Part shown: positions 8,904 through 16,923 of the stretch, piece by piece
How the letters are laid out: each line of letters begins with the position of its first letter
How positions within the stretch are numbered: the stretch's first letter is position 1
Origin: Hyphomicrobiales bacterium
Lineage (GTDB): Bacteria > Pseudomonadota > Alphaproteobacteria > Rhizobiales > Xanthobacteraceae
Direction of reading: 5' to 3'
NCBI GenBank assembly: GCA_021323775.1
Contig: JAJPKK010000015.1
Coordinates: 1 to 34,424, forward strand
Length of the DNA: 34,424 bases
Program-made: the position numbers and the translations under genes
The notes under the pieces: model-generated
Database searches by the model: none
The model's input: the letters and a program-made list of their open reading frames with translations, nothing else
What the model was told of the DNA's origin: nothing

Positions 8904-9710
8904 CTACGTGCCCACCCGCAGCGGCGCATTGAGCTTGCGCAGCCCGGCGATGATGGAAAGCGCGGTAATCCGCCCGGTCCTGGGATTCTCCGACGGAATG
9001 TTTTCGATCGCGAAAGAAAACCGCGCCGAATCCGAATCGACCTCGATGGAATGGCAGTTCCGGGTCACCGCGGGGTCGGCCCATATCTCGATGGTGGTGC
9101 GGTCGGGGCCGATGCCGGCGAGGGACAGGGCCGCCGCCACGTTGACGTTTTCCGGAAAGCCCGCAGCGGCTTCGCGGGCGGTCCCGGTGAATACGCATTT
9201 GGCGGCTTTGAGGTCTTCAACCGAGATGCCGTTCTTGACGAGGTAGGCCGCGCCCGCAAGGCCGCGCGGCGGCTTGCGGGTGACCATGCGGACCGAATGA
9301 ATGACGCCCTCGGCCGCCGCCGCAACCGCGTCAAGGCCGAGCAGCGCGCCGGTCGGCACGATGATCTGGCCGCCATGCTGTCGCGCCAGATCGATCAAAT
9401 GGGGCCGCGGCAGCAGGGCGCCGGCGCTGAGCACCATGACGTGCTTGCCGGCCGTGAGCATCGGAGTGCAAATGCTCTCCAAAGCTTCAGCGGGTGCGCA
9501 TTCGACCGCGACATCAGCATAGCGTGGAAATTCGCTGAGCCCCACAAGCGGACAGGAAATCTTCGCCTCGGCAAGCCACGCTTTCGCCTTGGCGACGTCA
9601 CGCGCAGCCGCGCAGGCAAGCGTAAGCCCGGGCATTCCGTCGGCAAGCCGGCGTGCGACGACGCGCCCGATGGCGCCGAGCCCCGCGATGGCGACTCTGG
9701 TCTCATTCAT
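8904..9710 (-). CDS. nadX: L-aspartate dehydrogenase
   Basis: The 268-residue product belongs to the NAD(P)-dependent aspartate dehydrogenase (DUF108) family, which interconverts L-aspartate with oxaloacetate plus ammonia via iminoaspartate. Iminoaspartate can feed NAD synthesis. The N-terminal Rossmann motif is AGLGAIG at 9-15, LSAGAL at 94-99 is a family mark, and the conserved histidine is H220 in RNCHSIEV. The start at ATG 9710 is set by a GGGGAGAG ribosome site; the frame continues 29 codons upstream without family similarity. It faces the orphan TctC-type binding protein across a 390-base gap. No nadA or nadC neighbour is present, so a role in amino-acid catabolism is as likely as NAD synthesis. 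Confidence 0.87.
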   Translation of the reverse strand: MNETRVAIAGLGAIGRVVARRLADGMPGLTLACAAARDVAKAKAWLAEAKISCPLVGLSEFPRYADVAVECAPAEALESICTPMLTAGKHVMVLSAGALLPRPHLIDLARQHGGQIIVPTGALLGLDAVAAAAEGVIHSVRMVTRKPPRGLAGAAYLVKNGISVEDLKAAKCVFTGTAREAAAGFPENVNVAAALSLAGIGPDRTTIEIWADPAVTRNCHSIEVDSDSARFSFAIENIPSENPRTGRITALSIIAGLRKLNAPLRVGT

Positions 9711-9761
9711 GATGCTCTCCCCTCGCGGTGATAGGCCGCAAACCCGATGCGGCGAGGCTCC

Positions 9762-9824
9762 AGGCCAGTTTAACCGCAGCGCGACGGTCCCAAACACGGG
9801 CCAAAATTCACGTTGAACTGGCCT
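9762..9824. promoter_or_regulatory. Spaced inverted repeat upstream of nadX
   Basis: AGGCCAGTTTAAC (9762-9774) and GTTGAACTGGCCT (9812-9824) are inverted copies with 12 of 13 positions matching, separated by 37 bases. The dyad begins 52 bases upstream of the nadX start. Two half-sites this far apart suit a regulator that loops DNA or binds two operators. No regulator gene lies next to it, so this is only a candidate. Confidence 0.35.
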
Positions 9825-9998
9825 TTAAGCGTAGCCGGATTCAGCATTAGTTCAGCGATTCCATGAAACTTATCAATTCGAGACCTCAACTTGGGCCGGT
9901 AAACGCGGCCTTCCGGGCGGGCTCCATATGCTTCGAATTTCGGAAGCGCTCAATTAGTCACATCCGGAGCTGCGCTTTCAACATGGCAAAACCCGCCT

Positions 9999-10046
9999 GG
10001 CGGAGCGCTTTCGCTCCGCCGGAGTTGCGGCCTTGCGGCCGCAACT
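9999..10046. repeat. Two adjacent perfect hairpins upstream of the TctC-type gene
   Basis: GGCGGAGCG-cttt-CGCTCCGCC (9999-10020) has a 9-bp stem. It is followed two bases later by a 10-bp stem, AGTTGCGGCC-ttgc-GGCCGCAACT (10023-10046). Both have four-base loops. They end 54 bases before the TctC-type start codon, so they would lie in its mRNA leader or promoter. There is no T-run, so they are not ordinary terminators. Confidence 0.6.
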
Positions 10047-10100
10047 TGACCTGCCGCCCTAATTTGCCCAATGGTTTGCGATGAGTTCCGGGAGGAAGAC

Positions 10101-11081
10101 ATGCGCAAGACGTTCAGTTCCATCGCCGCCCTCGCAATCTGCCTTGCCGGCCTGACGCCGGCTTCGGCCCAGACCTATCCGAACCGGCCCATCACCATGG
10201 TCATTCCTTTCGCGGCCGGAGGCCCCACGGATGTATTGGGGCGGCTCGTCGGGCAGCGCATGGGCGAAGCGCTCGGGCAGCAGGTCATCATCGAGAATGT
10301 CGGCGGCGCCGGCGGGATGACGGGGGTATTGCGCGTCGCCCAGGCTGCGCCCGATGGCTACAACATCGTGCTGGGCACGGTGGGCACCCACGCCCAGAAC
10401 CAGACCCTCTACAAGAGGCCGCTCTATAATGCGGCGACCGACTTCACCCCGGTCGCTCTGATCGCCGAAATCCCGACCGTGCTGATCGTGCGAAAGGATT
10501 TGCCGGTCAGCAATCTCAAGGAGTTTATCGATTACACCAAGAAGAACCAGGACAAGATGAGCTTCGGCTCGGCCGGCGCCGGCTCGGCCACCCATCTGGC
10601 TTGCGTGGTGCTCGACGTCGCCATGGGGACGCACGTCACCCATGTGCCCTATCGCGGCACCGGACCCGCCATGCAAGACCTTCAGGCCGGGCGCATCGAC
10701 TATCTCTGCGAGATCCTGACCACCGCCAAGGCGCAGATCGACGGCGGCACCGTCAAGGCGATTGCCTTAATGAACAAGACGCGCTCGCCGGTGCTGCCGA
10801 ACGTGCCGACCACGGTTGAGCAGGGCCTCGCGAATGCGGAAGCCTATACGTGGAACGCGATCTTTCTGCCCAAAAGCGCGCCGGACGCGATCGTCAAGAG
10901 GCTCAACGATGCGACCTTGCAGGCCATGCACAGCTCTCTCGTTAAAGAGCGCCTCGAAGGGCTGGGCGCCCAGATCGTTTCGGACGACCGCGCGACGCCG
11001 GCCTATCTGGGGAATTTCGTGAAAAGCGAGATCGAGAAATGGGCCGGCCCCATCAAGGCCAGCGGCGCAACTGCGGATTGA
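10101..11081 (+). CDS. TctC-family periplasmic solute-binding protein (tripartite tricarboxylate transporter receptor)
   Basis: The 326-residue product is a Bug/TctC-type binding protein that captures carboxylates or other small acids in the periplasm. A signal peptide covers residues 1-24, ending P-A-S-A-Q. Family marks in the mature protein are YPNRPITMVIPFAAGG near the N-terminus, the ligand-loop region near ENVGGAGGMTG, and HVPYRGTGPAMQDLQAG in the second lobe. The start at ATG 10101 has GGGAGGAAG in front; an ATG-free extension to 10071 is not needed. There are no TctA or TctB membrane genes nearby, which is common for this family: binding proteins far outnumber transporters. The ligand is unknown; aspartate or a related acid is a guess from the divergent nadX. 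Confidence 0.9.
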   Translation: MRKTFSSIAALAICLAGLTPASAQTYPNRPITMVIPFAAGGPTDVLGRLVGQRMGEALGQQVIIENVGGAGGMTGVLRVAQAAPDGYNIVLGTVGTHAQNQTLYKRPLYNAATDFTPVALIAEIPTVLIVRKDLPVSNLKEFIDYTKKNQDKMSFGSAGAGSATHLACVVLDVAMGTHVTHVPYRGTGPAMQDLQAGRIDYLCEILTTAKAQIDGGTVKAIALMNKTRSPVLPNVPTTVEQGLANAEAYTWNAIFLPKSAPDAIVKRLNDATLQAMHSSLVKERLEGLGAQIVSDDRATPAYLGNFVKSEIEKWAGPIKASGATAD

Positions 11082-11106
11082 CGACAGATGGCAGCGGACG
11101 GCCGGC

Positions 11107-11222
11107 AGGGTGGGCAAAGCGAAAGCGTGCCCACCCGCCCTCGAAACGCACGGCCGAGGGGTGGTGGGCATGGCGCACCAAAGTCGGGCTTGCCCGACTT
11201 CGGCGCGATTGCCCACTCTACA
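11107..11222. repeat. Intergenic palindromic repeat, GGGTGGGCA family
   Basis: Just after the TctC-type stop codon lies GGGTGGGCA-(11 nt)-TGCCCACCC (stems 11108-11116 and 11128-11136). Then comes AAGTCGGGC-tt-GCCCGACTT (11181-11200), nested inside GTGGGCA...TGCCCAC. The same GTGGGCAAA core occurs between dctP and dctQ in this window. It may act as a transcription stop or mRNA stabiliser for the binding-protein gene. Confidence 0.6.
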
Positions 11223-11303
11223 AGTCCTTCCCCTCGATCGAAATCCGCTTTAGGCTGCCGTTCTGTCCTCTGACATTTGTCATCTGACTGTTTCAACTCC
11301 ATT

Positions 11304-12188
11304 ATGTTCAAGCACTTCACCCGCCGCGAGATAGCCACCAGCGGCGCCCGCATCGTTACGGTCTGCGGCGGCAGCGGCCCGCCGCTGTTGCTGATGCACG
11401 GCAATCCGTTCACCCATGCGAGCTGGCATAAATTTGCCCCGCAGCTCGCCGAGGAATTCACCGTCGTTTGCACCGACTTGCGGGGTTACGGCGATTCCGA
11501 AAAACCGCCCGGCGGCGATGATCACGGAGCTTACTCGTTTCGCGCCATGGCGCAGGATCAGGTCGAGGTGATGGCGGCGCTCGGCTTCGACCGCTTCATG
11601 GCGGCCGGCCATGACCGCGGCGCCCGCGTGCTGCACCGCATGGCGCTCGATCATCCCGACAAGGTCGCACGCGCCGCTATTCTGGATATCATTCCCCAGC
11701 ATCATTTGTTCAACCACATGACCCGCGAGTGGGGAAAGGCTTCGTATCACTGGTTCTTCATGATCCAGCCGTTCGACCTGCCGGAGCGGCTGATGGGCGC
11801 CGATCCGGACTATTTCATCACCCGCAAGCTCGCCAAAACCGAAAAAGGCTTGAGTTTCTTCGGTGAAGAGGCGCTGGCCGAGTACATGCGCTGCTTTCGC
11901 AATCCGGCAACCATCCATGCCATGTGCGAGGATTATCGCGCCACGTTCGGAGTGGACTTCGACATGGATACCGCGGATTTTGCCGCCGGGCGCAAGATCG
12001 AGTGTCCGGTCCTGCTGCTATGGGGGGCCGCCGGGGCTGTCGGGCGCAATCACAAACCAGCCGAAGTGTGGCGCGACTATGCATCCGACATCCGAGGCGC
12101 GGCGGCGCTGCCCTGCGGCCACTACCTCTCGGAAGAAGCGCCCGAGGAGACCTGCCGCGAGCTGCGCGCTTTTTTCTTGGCGCCGTAG
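11304..12188 (+). CDS. Alpha/beta hydrolase, fluoroacetate/haloacetate dehalogenase-like
   Basis: The 294-residue product has the alpha/beta-hydrolase fold and resembles haloacetate dehalogenases, which displace halide from 2-haloacetates to give glycolate. The oxyanion region is MHGNPFTH at 31-38. The nucleophile elbow is GHDRGAR, with Asp104 and Arg105 as in fluoroacetate dehalogenase. The acid is likely Asp128 (AILDIIP) and the general base His273 (PCGHYLSEEAP). His149-Trp150 in SYHWFF match the halide-binding His-Trp pair of the family. The tyrosine that completes the halide pocket in characterised enzymes is not obvious in the loop near residue 245, so other substrates (epoxides, esters) cannot be excluded. 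ATG 11304 is chosen; upstream TTG starts add nine odd residues. No good ribosome site is seen. Confidence 0.75.
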   Translation: MFKHFTRREIATSGARIVTVCGGSGPPLLLMHGNPFTHASWHKFAPQLAEEFTVVCTDLRGYGDSEKPPGGDDHGAYSFRAMAQDQVEVMAALGFDRFMAAGHDRGARVLHRMALDHPDKVARAAILDIIPQHHLFNHMTREWGKASYHWFFMIQPFDLPERLMGADPDYFITRKLAKTEKGLSFFGEEALAEYMRCFRNPATIHAMCEDYRATFGVDFDMDTADFAAGRKIECPVLLLWGAAGAVGRNHKPAEVWRDYASDIRGAAALPCGHYLSEEAPEETCRELRAFFLAP

Positions 12189-12424
12189 GCCGCCGCCGCG
12201 CCGATCGGAGCGCCGTCGCAATGTATGGACGCGGTGGACTCTGCCGATCTTCTGTAGCCGAATTGATGATAGCCAGTAGCGGCTGCAGCAGTATGAATAA
12301 AATCAAGCCGCAGAACGGTGCCTAGGAGGAAACTGACCCGGCAGGACCGCGCCACGGGTAGCAGAAGTTTCATGCGCTGCAGGTCGGGCCAGGCCCGGTG
12401 GAAAACTAGCAGGAAGGATCGACC

Positions 12425-13753
12425 ATGGACGCCGCAATACTTGCCCGGGTCCCCGAGCCCGCCGCCCATCGCCCCTGGTACGCAATGCTCTACGTCCAGG
12501 TGTTGATCGCGATCGCGGTCGGCGTCCTGGTCGGCCATTTCTTTCCGGACGCCGGCAAGGCGATGAAGCCGCTTGGCGACGGGTTCATTGCGCTGATCCG
12601 GATGATGATTGCGCCGCTTATTTTCTGCACGGTGGTGCACGGCATCGCCTCGATGAGCGATCTGAAGAAGGTCGGGCGAATTGGCGTGAAGACGCTGTTG
12701 TATTTCGAGGCGGTTTCGACGTTTGCGCTCGGTCTCGGCCTCCTCGTCGGTGAGCTGGCGCATCCGGGCGGCGGCTTCAACATCGACCCCGCTGCGATGG
12801 ATCCGAAAGCCGTTTCCACCTATGTGACGCGCGCCAAGGAGGACAGCCTGGTCGCGCACCTCATGGCCATCATCCCGGACTCATTCTTCGGCGCGCTGGC
12901 GCGCGGCGACCTGCTGCAAGTGCTCCTGGTCTCGATCCTGTCGGGCTTTTCCATCTCGCTGATGGGCAAGGCCGGCGAAGAGATCGCCCGCGCCATCGAC
13001 AAGGCGGCGCGGGTCTTCTTCGGCATCATCCGCATCATCGTGCGGGCTGCGCCGATCGGCGCATTCGGCGCCATGGCCTTCACGATCGGGGCTTATGGCC
13101 TTGGTTCGCTGGTCAATCTCGGCGCACTTATCGCCACGTTCTACGCCACAGCATTGCTGTTTGTCCTTCTCGTGCTTGGCACCATAGCCCGGCTCAGCGG
13201 CTTTTCGATCCTGCGCTTCATCGGCTACATCAAGGACGAGCTTCTCATCGTGCTTGGCACCAGTTCGTCCGAAACGGTGCTGCCCCACATGATGCAGAAG
13301 ATGGAACGCCTTGGCGCTTCCAAATCGGTGGTCGGCCTCGTGATCCCGACCGGCTACAGCTTCAACCTCGACGGCACCAACATCTATATGACATTGGCGA
13401 CGCTGTTCCTTGCCCAGGCGACCAATACGCCGCTGACGATCGGCCAGGAGCTCGGCATCCTCCTCATCGCCATGGTCACCTCGAAGGGCGCCTCGGGGGT
13501 GACGGGCGCCGGCTTTGTGACGCTCGCCGCAACGCTCGCGATCGTGCCGGATATTCCGATCCAGTCGCTGGCGATTCTGCTCGGCATCGACAAGTTCATG
13601 AGCGAGTGCCGCGCGCTGACCAATCTGGTCGGCAACGGCGTCGCCACTGTCGTGATCAGCCGCTGGGAAGGCGAGCTTGACGCAGACAAGCTGCACGCCG
13701 CCATGGCGCATCCGGTCACCGCGGGCGAGGAGCTGGAAGCGGAGCCGGCGTGA
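12425..13753 (+). CDS. dctA: C4-dicarboxylate:cation symporter DctA
   Basis: DctA (442 residues) carries succinate, fumarate, malate and often aspartate into the cell with H+ or Na+. It belongs to the DAACS family, with eight membrane helices and two re-entrant hairpins. Signature motifs are [13 protein letters not shown] near residues 279-291 (hairpin 1), [12 protein letters not shown] near 316-327 (substrate and cation binding), [12 protein letters not shown] near 354-365 (hairpin 2), and the C-terminal [27 protein letters not shown] lies seven bases before ATG 12425. No dctBD regulator genes and no clear sigma-54 site are in the window, so control is unknown. The 236-base leader holds an isolated TAGGAGGAA (12323-12331) with no useful start after it. 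The gene is convergent with the mesaconyl-CoA hydratase-like gene. Confidence 0.93.
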   Translation: MDAAILARVPEPAAHRPWYAMLYVQVLIAIAVGVLVGHFFPDAGKAMKPLGDGFIALIRMMIAPLIFCTVVHGIASMSDLKKVGRIGVKTLLYFEAVSTFALGLGLLVGELAHPGGGFNIDPAAMDPKAVSTYVTRAKEDSLVAHLMAIIPDSFFGALARGDLLQVLLVSILSGFSISLMGKAGEEIARAIDKAARVFFGIIRIIVRAAPIGAFGAMAFTIGAYGLGSLVNLGALIATFYATALLFVLLVLGTIARLSGFSILRFIGYIKDELLIVLGTSSSETVLPHMMQKMERLGASKSVVGLVIPTGYSFNLDGTNIYMTLATLFLAQATNTPLTIGQELGILLIAMVTSKGASGVTGAGFVTLAATLAIVPDIPIQSLAILLGIDKFMSECRALTNLVGNGVATVVISRWEGELDADKLHAAMAHPVTAGEELEAEPA

Positions 13754-13929
13754 GGTACGCTTCCGCCTCGGCGGCGGGGCTGGGCAGGGCCAGCGTAGCC
13801 CACCTCGCCGAAGGCGGGCACGTGGGGCCTCTCATGGAGCTGGCTCTACTGTTCTGGCCGGACCCGTTAGAGTCGATTTCGTTTCAACCTCACCGGAATC
13901 CGCCCGGAATCCGCTCTCGCCTTGCCACC

Positions 13930-14979
13930 CTACCTCGGAAGCAGGGCCCAATAATCGAGATCCAGAATCACCGCAGGGTCGTAATCCTGGCCCGACTTGT
14001 AAGGAAAATCCCGGCAGGACCGGTTCTTCGCGGCAACGAGACGAAGCCGCAAGGCGCCGACATCGGTGCGGTTTGGCAGTTCCGCCCGTTCAAGCACCTG
14101 CGACCAGGCAAAGACCGTATCGCCGGCGAAAAGCGGCGCGACGTGCCGGCCGCCATTGATGGCGGCAATGTGGAACGCGTTGGCGAGACCGTTAAACGAC
14201 AATGCGCGGGCAAGCGAAATCACGTGCCCGCCATAGATGAGCCGGCGGCCGAATCTGCCCTTTTCCTGGGCGAATTGGTTGAAATGCACCCTCGCCGTAT
14301 TCTGATAGAGGCGGGTCGCGAGCTGGTGCTCCGCTTCTTCCACCGTCATGCCGTCCACATGGTCGATGCGCTCCCCGGGTACATAGTCGCCGAATTTCTG
14401 GACGCTGCCGGCGAGCGCGAGATCATACGCGCCGCTTTTCAGTGGAGGGCAGGCCGCGCCGATATCTTCGGCCGCAACCCGCTCCGGCAATGACGGCACG
14501 CTTCTCCCTGGCGGCGGGGCGGCCTCGTCGCGCTTTCGCACCATTACCCAGCGGATATATTCCAGGACCGCAGCGCCGGCTGCGTTGAAGCCAGTTGAGC
14601 GGACGTAGACGACGCCGGTTTTCCGGTTTGAGTTCTCGCTGAGGCCGATGATTTCCGATTTCGCTGAGAGCGTATCGCCGGGGTAGACCGGCGCTAGAAA
14701 GCGGCAGGTTGCATAGCCCAGGTTGGCGACCGCGTTGAGCGAGATATCCGGGACCGTCTTGCCGAACACGATGTTGAAGACGAGCAGGTCGTCGGCCGGA
14801 GCATTCGGATAGCCGATCGCGCGGGCAAAATGATCCGATGACTGCACCGCGAAGCGCGAGCCGTAGAGCGCCGTGTAGAGCGCAACGTCGCCGGCCGTGA
14901 CGGTGCGCGGCGTCGCATGGATGATGACCTGGCCGAGGCGGAAATCCTCGAAGTAATTGCCGGGATGGTTCTTGGTCAT
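13930..14979 (-). CDS. mch: Mesaconyl-CoA hydratase-like MaoC double-hotdog protein
   Basis: The 349-residue product has two MaoC/hotdog domains, at about 8-150 and 185-345. This is the architecture of mesaconyl-CoA hydratase, which interconverts mesaconyl-CoA and beta-methylmalyl-CoA in the ethylmalonyl-CoA and 3-hydroxypropionate routes. The second domain carries RLYQNTARVHFNQFA, then FGRRLIYGGHVISLARALSF, the pattern I associate with Mch rather than ordinary R-specific enoyl-CoA hydratases. The N-terminal NYFEDFRLGQ motif also fits. ATG 14979 is chosen because 90 upstream residues of the longer frame are compositionally odd; the ribosome site (GAGAAA) is weak. The usual partners ccr, ecm and msd are absent here, but a CitE/malyl-CoA lyase-like gene lies 7 kb away. 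A related branched hydroxyacyl-CoA substrate is possible. Confidence 0.75.
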   Translation of the reverse strand: MTKNHPGNYFEDFRLGQVIIHATPRTVTAGDVALYTALYGSRFAVQSSDHFARAIGYPNAPADDLLVFNIVFGKTVPDISLNAVANLGYATCRFLAPVYPGDTLSAKSEIIGLSENSNRKTGVVYVRSTGFNAAGAAVLEYIRWVMVRKRDEAAPPPGRSVPSLPERVAAEDIGAACPPLKSGAYDLALAGSVQKFGDYVPGERIDHVDGMTVEEAEHQLATRLYQNTARVHFNQFAQEKGRFGRRLIYGGHVISLARALSFNGLANAFHIAAINGGRHVAPLFAGDTVFAWSQVLERAELPNRTDVGALRLRLVAAKNRSCRDFPYKSGQDYDPAVILDLDYWALLPR

Positions 14980-15322
14980 GATGATTTCTCGTGGCGGACT
15001 GCTGCGGATGGGCGCGACTTCCCGGCCAGGTGAGGTTAGCATGTTGTGAGTTCGTGTTGCATTCGCGCTCCGACGGCCCCGCGGCCCGCATGGAGCGACG
15101 CGAAATGCGGGAATGGCGTTCCCGGATGTCGCGGCGCCTATCATCGGGCCGGCGGAAGGCCGGATCGTTGGTTCTATCCGGGGCACGGACCTCGCCGGCG
15201 CGTTGCCCGCACTAGCGGGCAGGTTGTGCGTTGCGGTCCCGCGATGCATCAGATATGTGCGGATGCGGGCTGGTCATGTCCGGTATCAACGGGCTGGTCA
15301 TGTCCGGTATCAAGGAGCCCAG
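14980..15322. other. Divergent intergenic region between mch-like and cytochrome b genes
   Basis: These 343 bases lie between two divergent genes. The clearest structure is the perfect 24-bp tandem duplication at 15266-15313 next to the cytochrome ribosome site. Open frames on both strands run through the region, but none has a family feature or a good ribosome site. I see no convincing promoter hexamers. Confidence 0.5.
15266..15313 (+). repeat. Perfect 24-bp tandem duplication in the cytochrome b leader
   Basis: The unit begins CGGGCTGGTCATGTCC and ends GGTATCAA. It occurs at 15266-15289 and again, without a gap, at 15290-15313. The second copy runs into the AAGGAG ribosome site of the cytochrome gene (start 15323). 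Each unit contains an ATG; the frame from it reads across the cytochrome start in another phase and stops soon after. The two copies are identical, which suggests a recent duplication or a selected pair of binding sites. Confidence 0.85.
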
Positions 15323-15976
15323 ATGTCGTCAGAAATCGCAGACGCCAAGCCCACGGACCTTCCCAAGGTGTCGTCTGGCTCCGCCGTGGTGATACACCCG
15401 CGCTGGGTTCGGATCACCCACTGGATCAACGTGATTGCCATGTTCGTGATGATCACGTCGGGCTGGCGCATCTACAATGCTTCGCCGTTATTCGCGTTTA
15501 CGTTTCCGCCCGCGATCACCATCGGAGATGCGCTCGACGGGCTTCCAGGCGCGCTGCTCTGGCATTTCGCCGCGATGTGGCTCCTCGCTGTAAACGGAGC
15601 GACCTATGTTGCGCTCGGTATCCTGACCGGCCGATTCCGACGCAAGCTTCTGCCCATCCGTCCCATGGACGTCATTCGCGATCTGAGCGCCGCCTTGACC
15701 GGCAAGCTTTCTCACGATGACCTTTCAGTCTACAATGCGGTACAGCGGCTGTTGTACGCCGGCGTGATTGCGGCGGGGGTCGTCGCGGTCGCGTCAGGCG
15801 TGTCGATCTGGAAGCCGGTGCAGTTTCAGGAGGTCGCCGCGGTGTTCGGCGGATATGATGCGGCGCGCTTCGTGCATTTTTTTGCGATGGCGACGATCGT
15901 GGGCTTCTTGCTGATCCACATCACGCTTGCGATTCTGGTGCCGAAGAGTCTGCGCGCGATGATACTCGGCCGCTGA
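15323..15976 (+). CDS. Membrane cytochrome b (FdnI/Ni-hydrogenase cytochrome b type), electron partner of the downstream molybdoenzyme
   Basis: The 217-residue protein has four hydrophobic segments (about 32-50, 75-100, 142-162, 183-206), typical of di-heme cytochrome b subunits that pass electrons between quinones and a periplasmic enzyme. Likely heme ligands are His33 (RITHWIN), His81 (LLWHFAAM), His185 (RFVHFFAM) and His199 (LLIHITLAI). ATG 15323 is chosen because AAGGAG stands just before it. The next gene on the strand, 165 bases on, is a YedY/MsrP-like molybdenum enzyme, so the pair resembles MsrPQ in layout. However, this subunit looks like the four-helix FdnI/hydrogenase type rather than MsrQ. 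The substrate of the pair is unknown. Confidence 0.85.
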   Translation: MSSEIADAKPTDLPKVSSGSAVVIHPRWVRITHWINVIAMFVMITSGWRIYNASPLFAFTFPPAITIGDALDGLPGALLWHFAAMWLLAVNGATYVALGILTGRFRRKLLPIRPMDVIRDLSAALTGKLSHDDLSVYNAVQRLLYAGVIAAGVVAVASGVSIWKPVQFQEVAAVFGGYDAARFVHFFAMATIVGFLLIHITLAILVPKSLRAMILGR

Positions 15977-16007
15977 AGGCCCCTACCTTCCCGGCCAGGG
16001 GTGGGAT

Positions 16008-16103
16008 GCGCAGGATAGGTCGAGCGTGGCGGGACCCGTCCCGGTCCTCTGCCGCGCGGCGCCGCCGATGATGGGTTTCGCTTTCGCTCAACCCATCCTG
16101 CGC
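16008..16103. repeat. Intergenic palindromic element between cytochrome b and molybdoenzyme genes
   Basis: The ends GCGCAGGAT (16008-16016) and ATCCTGCGC (16095-16103) are perfect inverted repeats. Inside is GGGTT-tcgctttcgctc-AACCC (about 16074-16095). A similar element with GGGTTTCGCT and a GCTTAACCC arm is at 21648-21739. This looks like a mobile or dispersed palindromic unit of the host chromosome, inserted between two co-oriented genes. Confidence 0.6.
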
Positions 16104-16141
16104 GCTGAGGCGAGCGGCATATGGAGCCCGAGGAGAGGCTG

Positions 16142-16918
16142 ATGTCAAAGGCTCGAAAGGTCATTCCAGGCGTCGATCCGAAGCTCTTGATCAAGGACGC
16201 CGCGAAACTCCTTCCCAATCCGGCGCGCCGGCTGTTCCTGCGCGGCGCCACCAGCCTTGGCGCCATCACGTTGCTGACTGGCTGCGACATTGTCGACGAG
16301 GAGAGCGCCGCGAAGGCCCTGTTGACGATTTCTCGCTTCAATGACCGCGTCCAGGCGCTGCTTTTCAACCCTGACAAGCTCGCGCCCACCTACCCGGAAA
16401 GCGCAATCACACGCCCGTTCCCGTTCAATGGCTATTATCCCGAGGAGGACGCGCCGGAGGTCGATGGAGAAACCTACATGCTCGAGGTCGGCGGCCTCGT
16501 CGAGAACAAGAAGCCGTGGACGCTTGAGGAGCTATATGCGCTGCCACAGGAGAAGCAGATTACGCGGCACGTCTGCGTCGAAGGCTGGAGCGCCATCGGA
16601 TCCTGGACGGGCACGCCGCTGCGCGATTTCCTCAAACGCGTCGGAGCCGACCTGACGGCGAAATATGTCTGGTTCCAGTGCGCCGAAGGCTATTCCAACA
16701 CGATCGACATGCCTACCGCGCTGCATCCGCAGACGCAGATGACTTTCAGGTTCGACAACGAAATTCTCCCGCGCAAGTACGGTTTCCCGATGAAGATCAG
16801 GATACCTACCAAGCTCGGATTCAAGAACCCCAAATACGTGATCGGCATGCATGTGCTGAACCAGGATCTCGGCGGCTACTGGGAGGATCGAGGTTACAAC
16901 TGGTTCAGCGGCATTTAA
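16142..16918 (+). CDS. Exported molybdopterin-dependent oxidoreductase (sulfite oxidase/YedY-MsrP superfamily)
   Basis: The 258-residue product has one oxidoreductase molybdopterin-binding domain (about 95-245). The Mo-ligating cysteine is Cys145 in RHVCVEGWSAIGSWTG, and YVWFQCAEGYSNTIDM at 175-190 is a further family mark. The N-terminus holds a twin-arginine pair, Arg29-Arg30, in PARRLFLRGA. A hydrophobic stretch follows, ending L-L-T-G-C48, so it is probably exported folded by Tat and may be lipid-anchored at Cys48. There is no C-terminal dimerisation domain, as in YedY/MsrP. ATG 16142 is chosen for its GGAGAGG site; ATG 16121 would add seven residues. The cytochrome b gene upstream supplies the likely electron partner. 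Reduction of protein methionine sulfoxide is one option, but other substrates are equally possible. Confidence 0.87.
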   Translation: MSKARKVIPGVDPKLLIKDAAKLLPNPARRLFLRGATSLGAITLLTGCDIVDEESAAKALLTISRFNDRVQALLFNPDKLAPTYPESAITRPFPFNGYYPEEDAPEVDGETYMLEVGGLVENKKPWTLEELYALPQEKQITRHVCVEGWSAIGSWTGTPLRDFLKRVGADLTAKYVWFQCAEGYSNTIDMPTALHPQTQMTFRFDNEILPRKYGFPMKIRIPTKLGFKNPKYVIGMHVLNQDLGGYWEDRGYNWFSGI

Positions 16919-16923
16919 ATCCT

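Larger units (their letters stand above)
9711..10100. other. Divergent control region between nadX and the TctC-type gene
   Basis: These 390 bases hold two structured elements listed separately: an imperfect dyad at 9762-9824 close to nadX, and two back-to-back perfect hairpins at 9999-10046 close to the TctC-type gene. A 73-codon open frame crosses the region but has no ribosome site or family similarity. I see no clear sigma-70 promoter. Confidence 0.5.

Noticed and set aside
12323-12333. TAGGAGGAAAC, a strong ribosome site in the dctA leader
   Set aside because: No ATG, GTG or TTG follows at a usable distance, and dctA has its own good site at 12411-12418.
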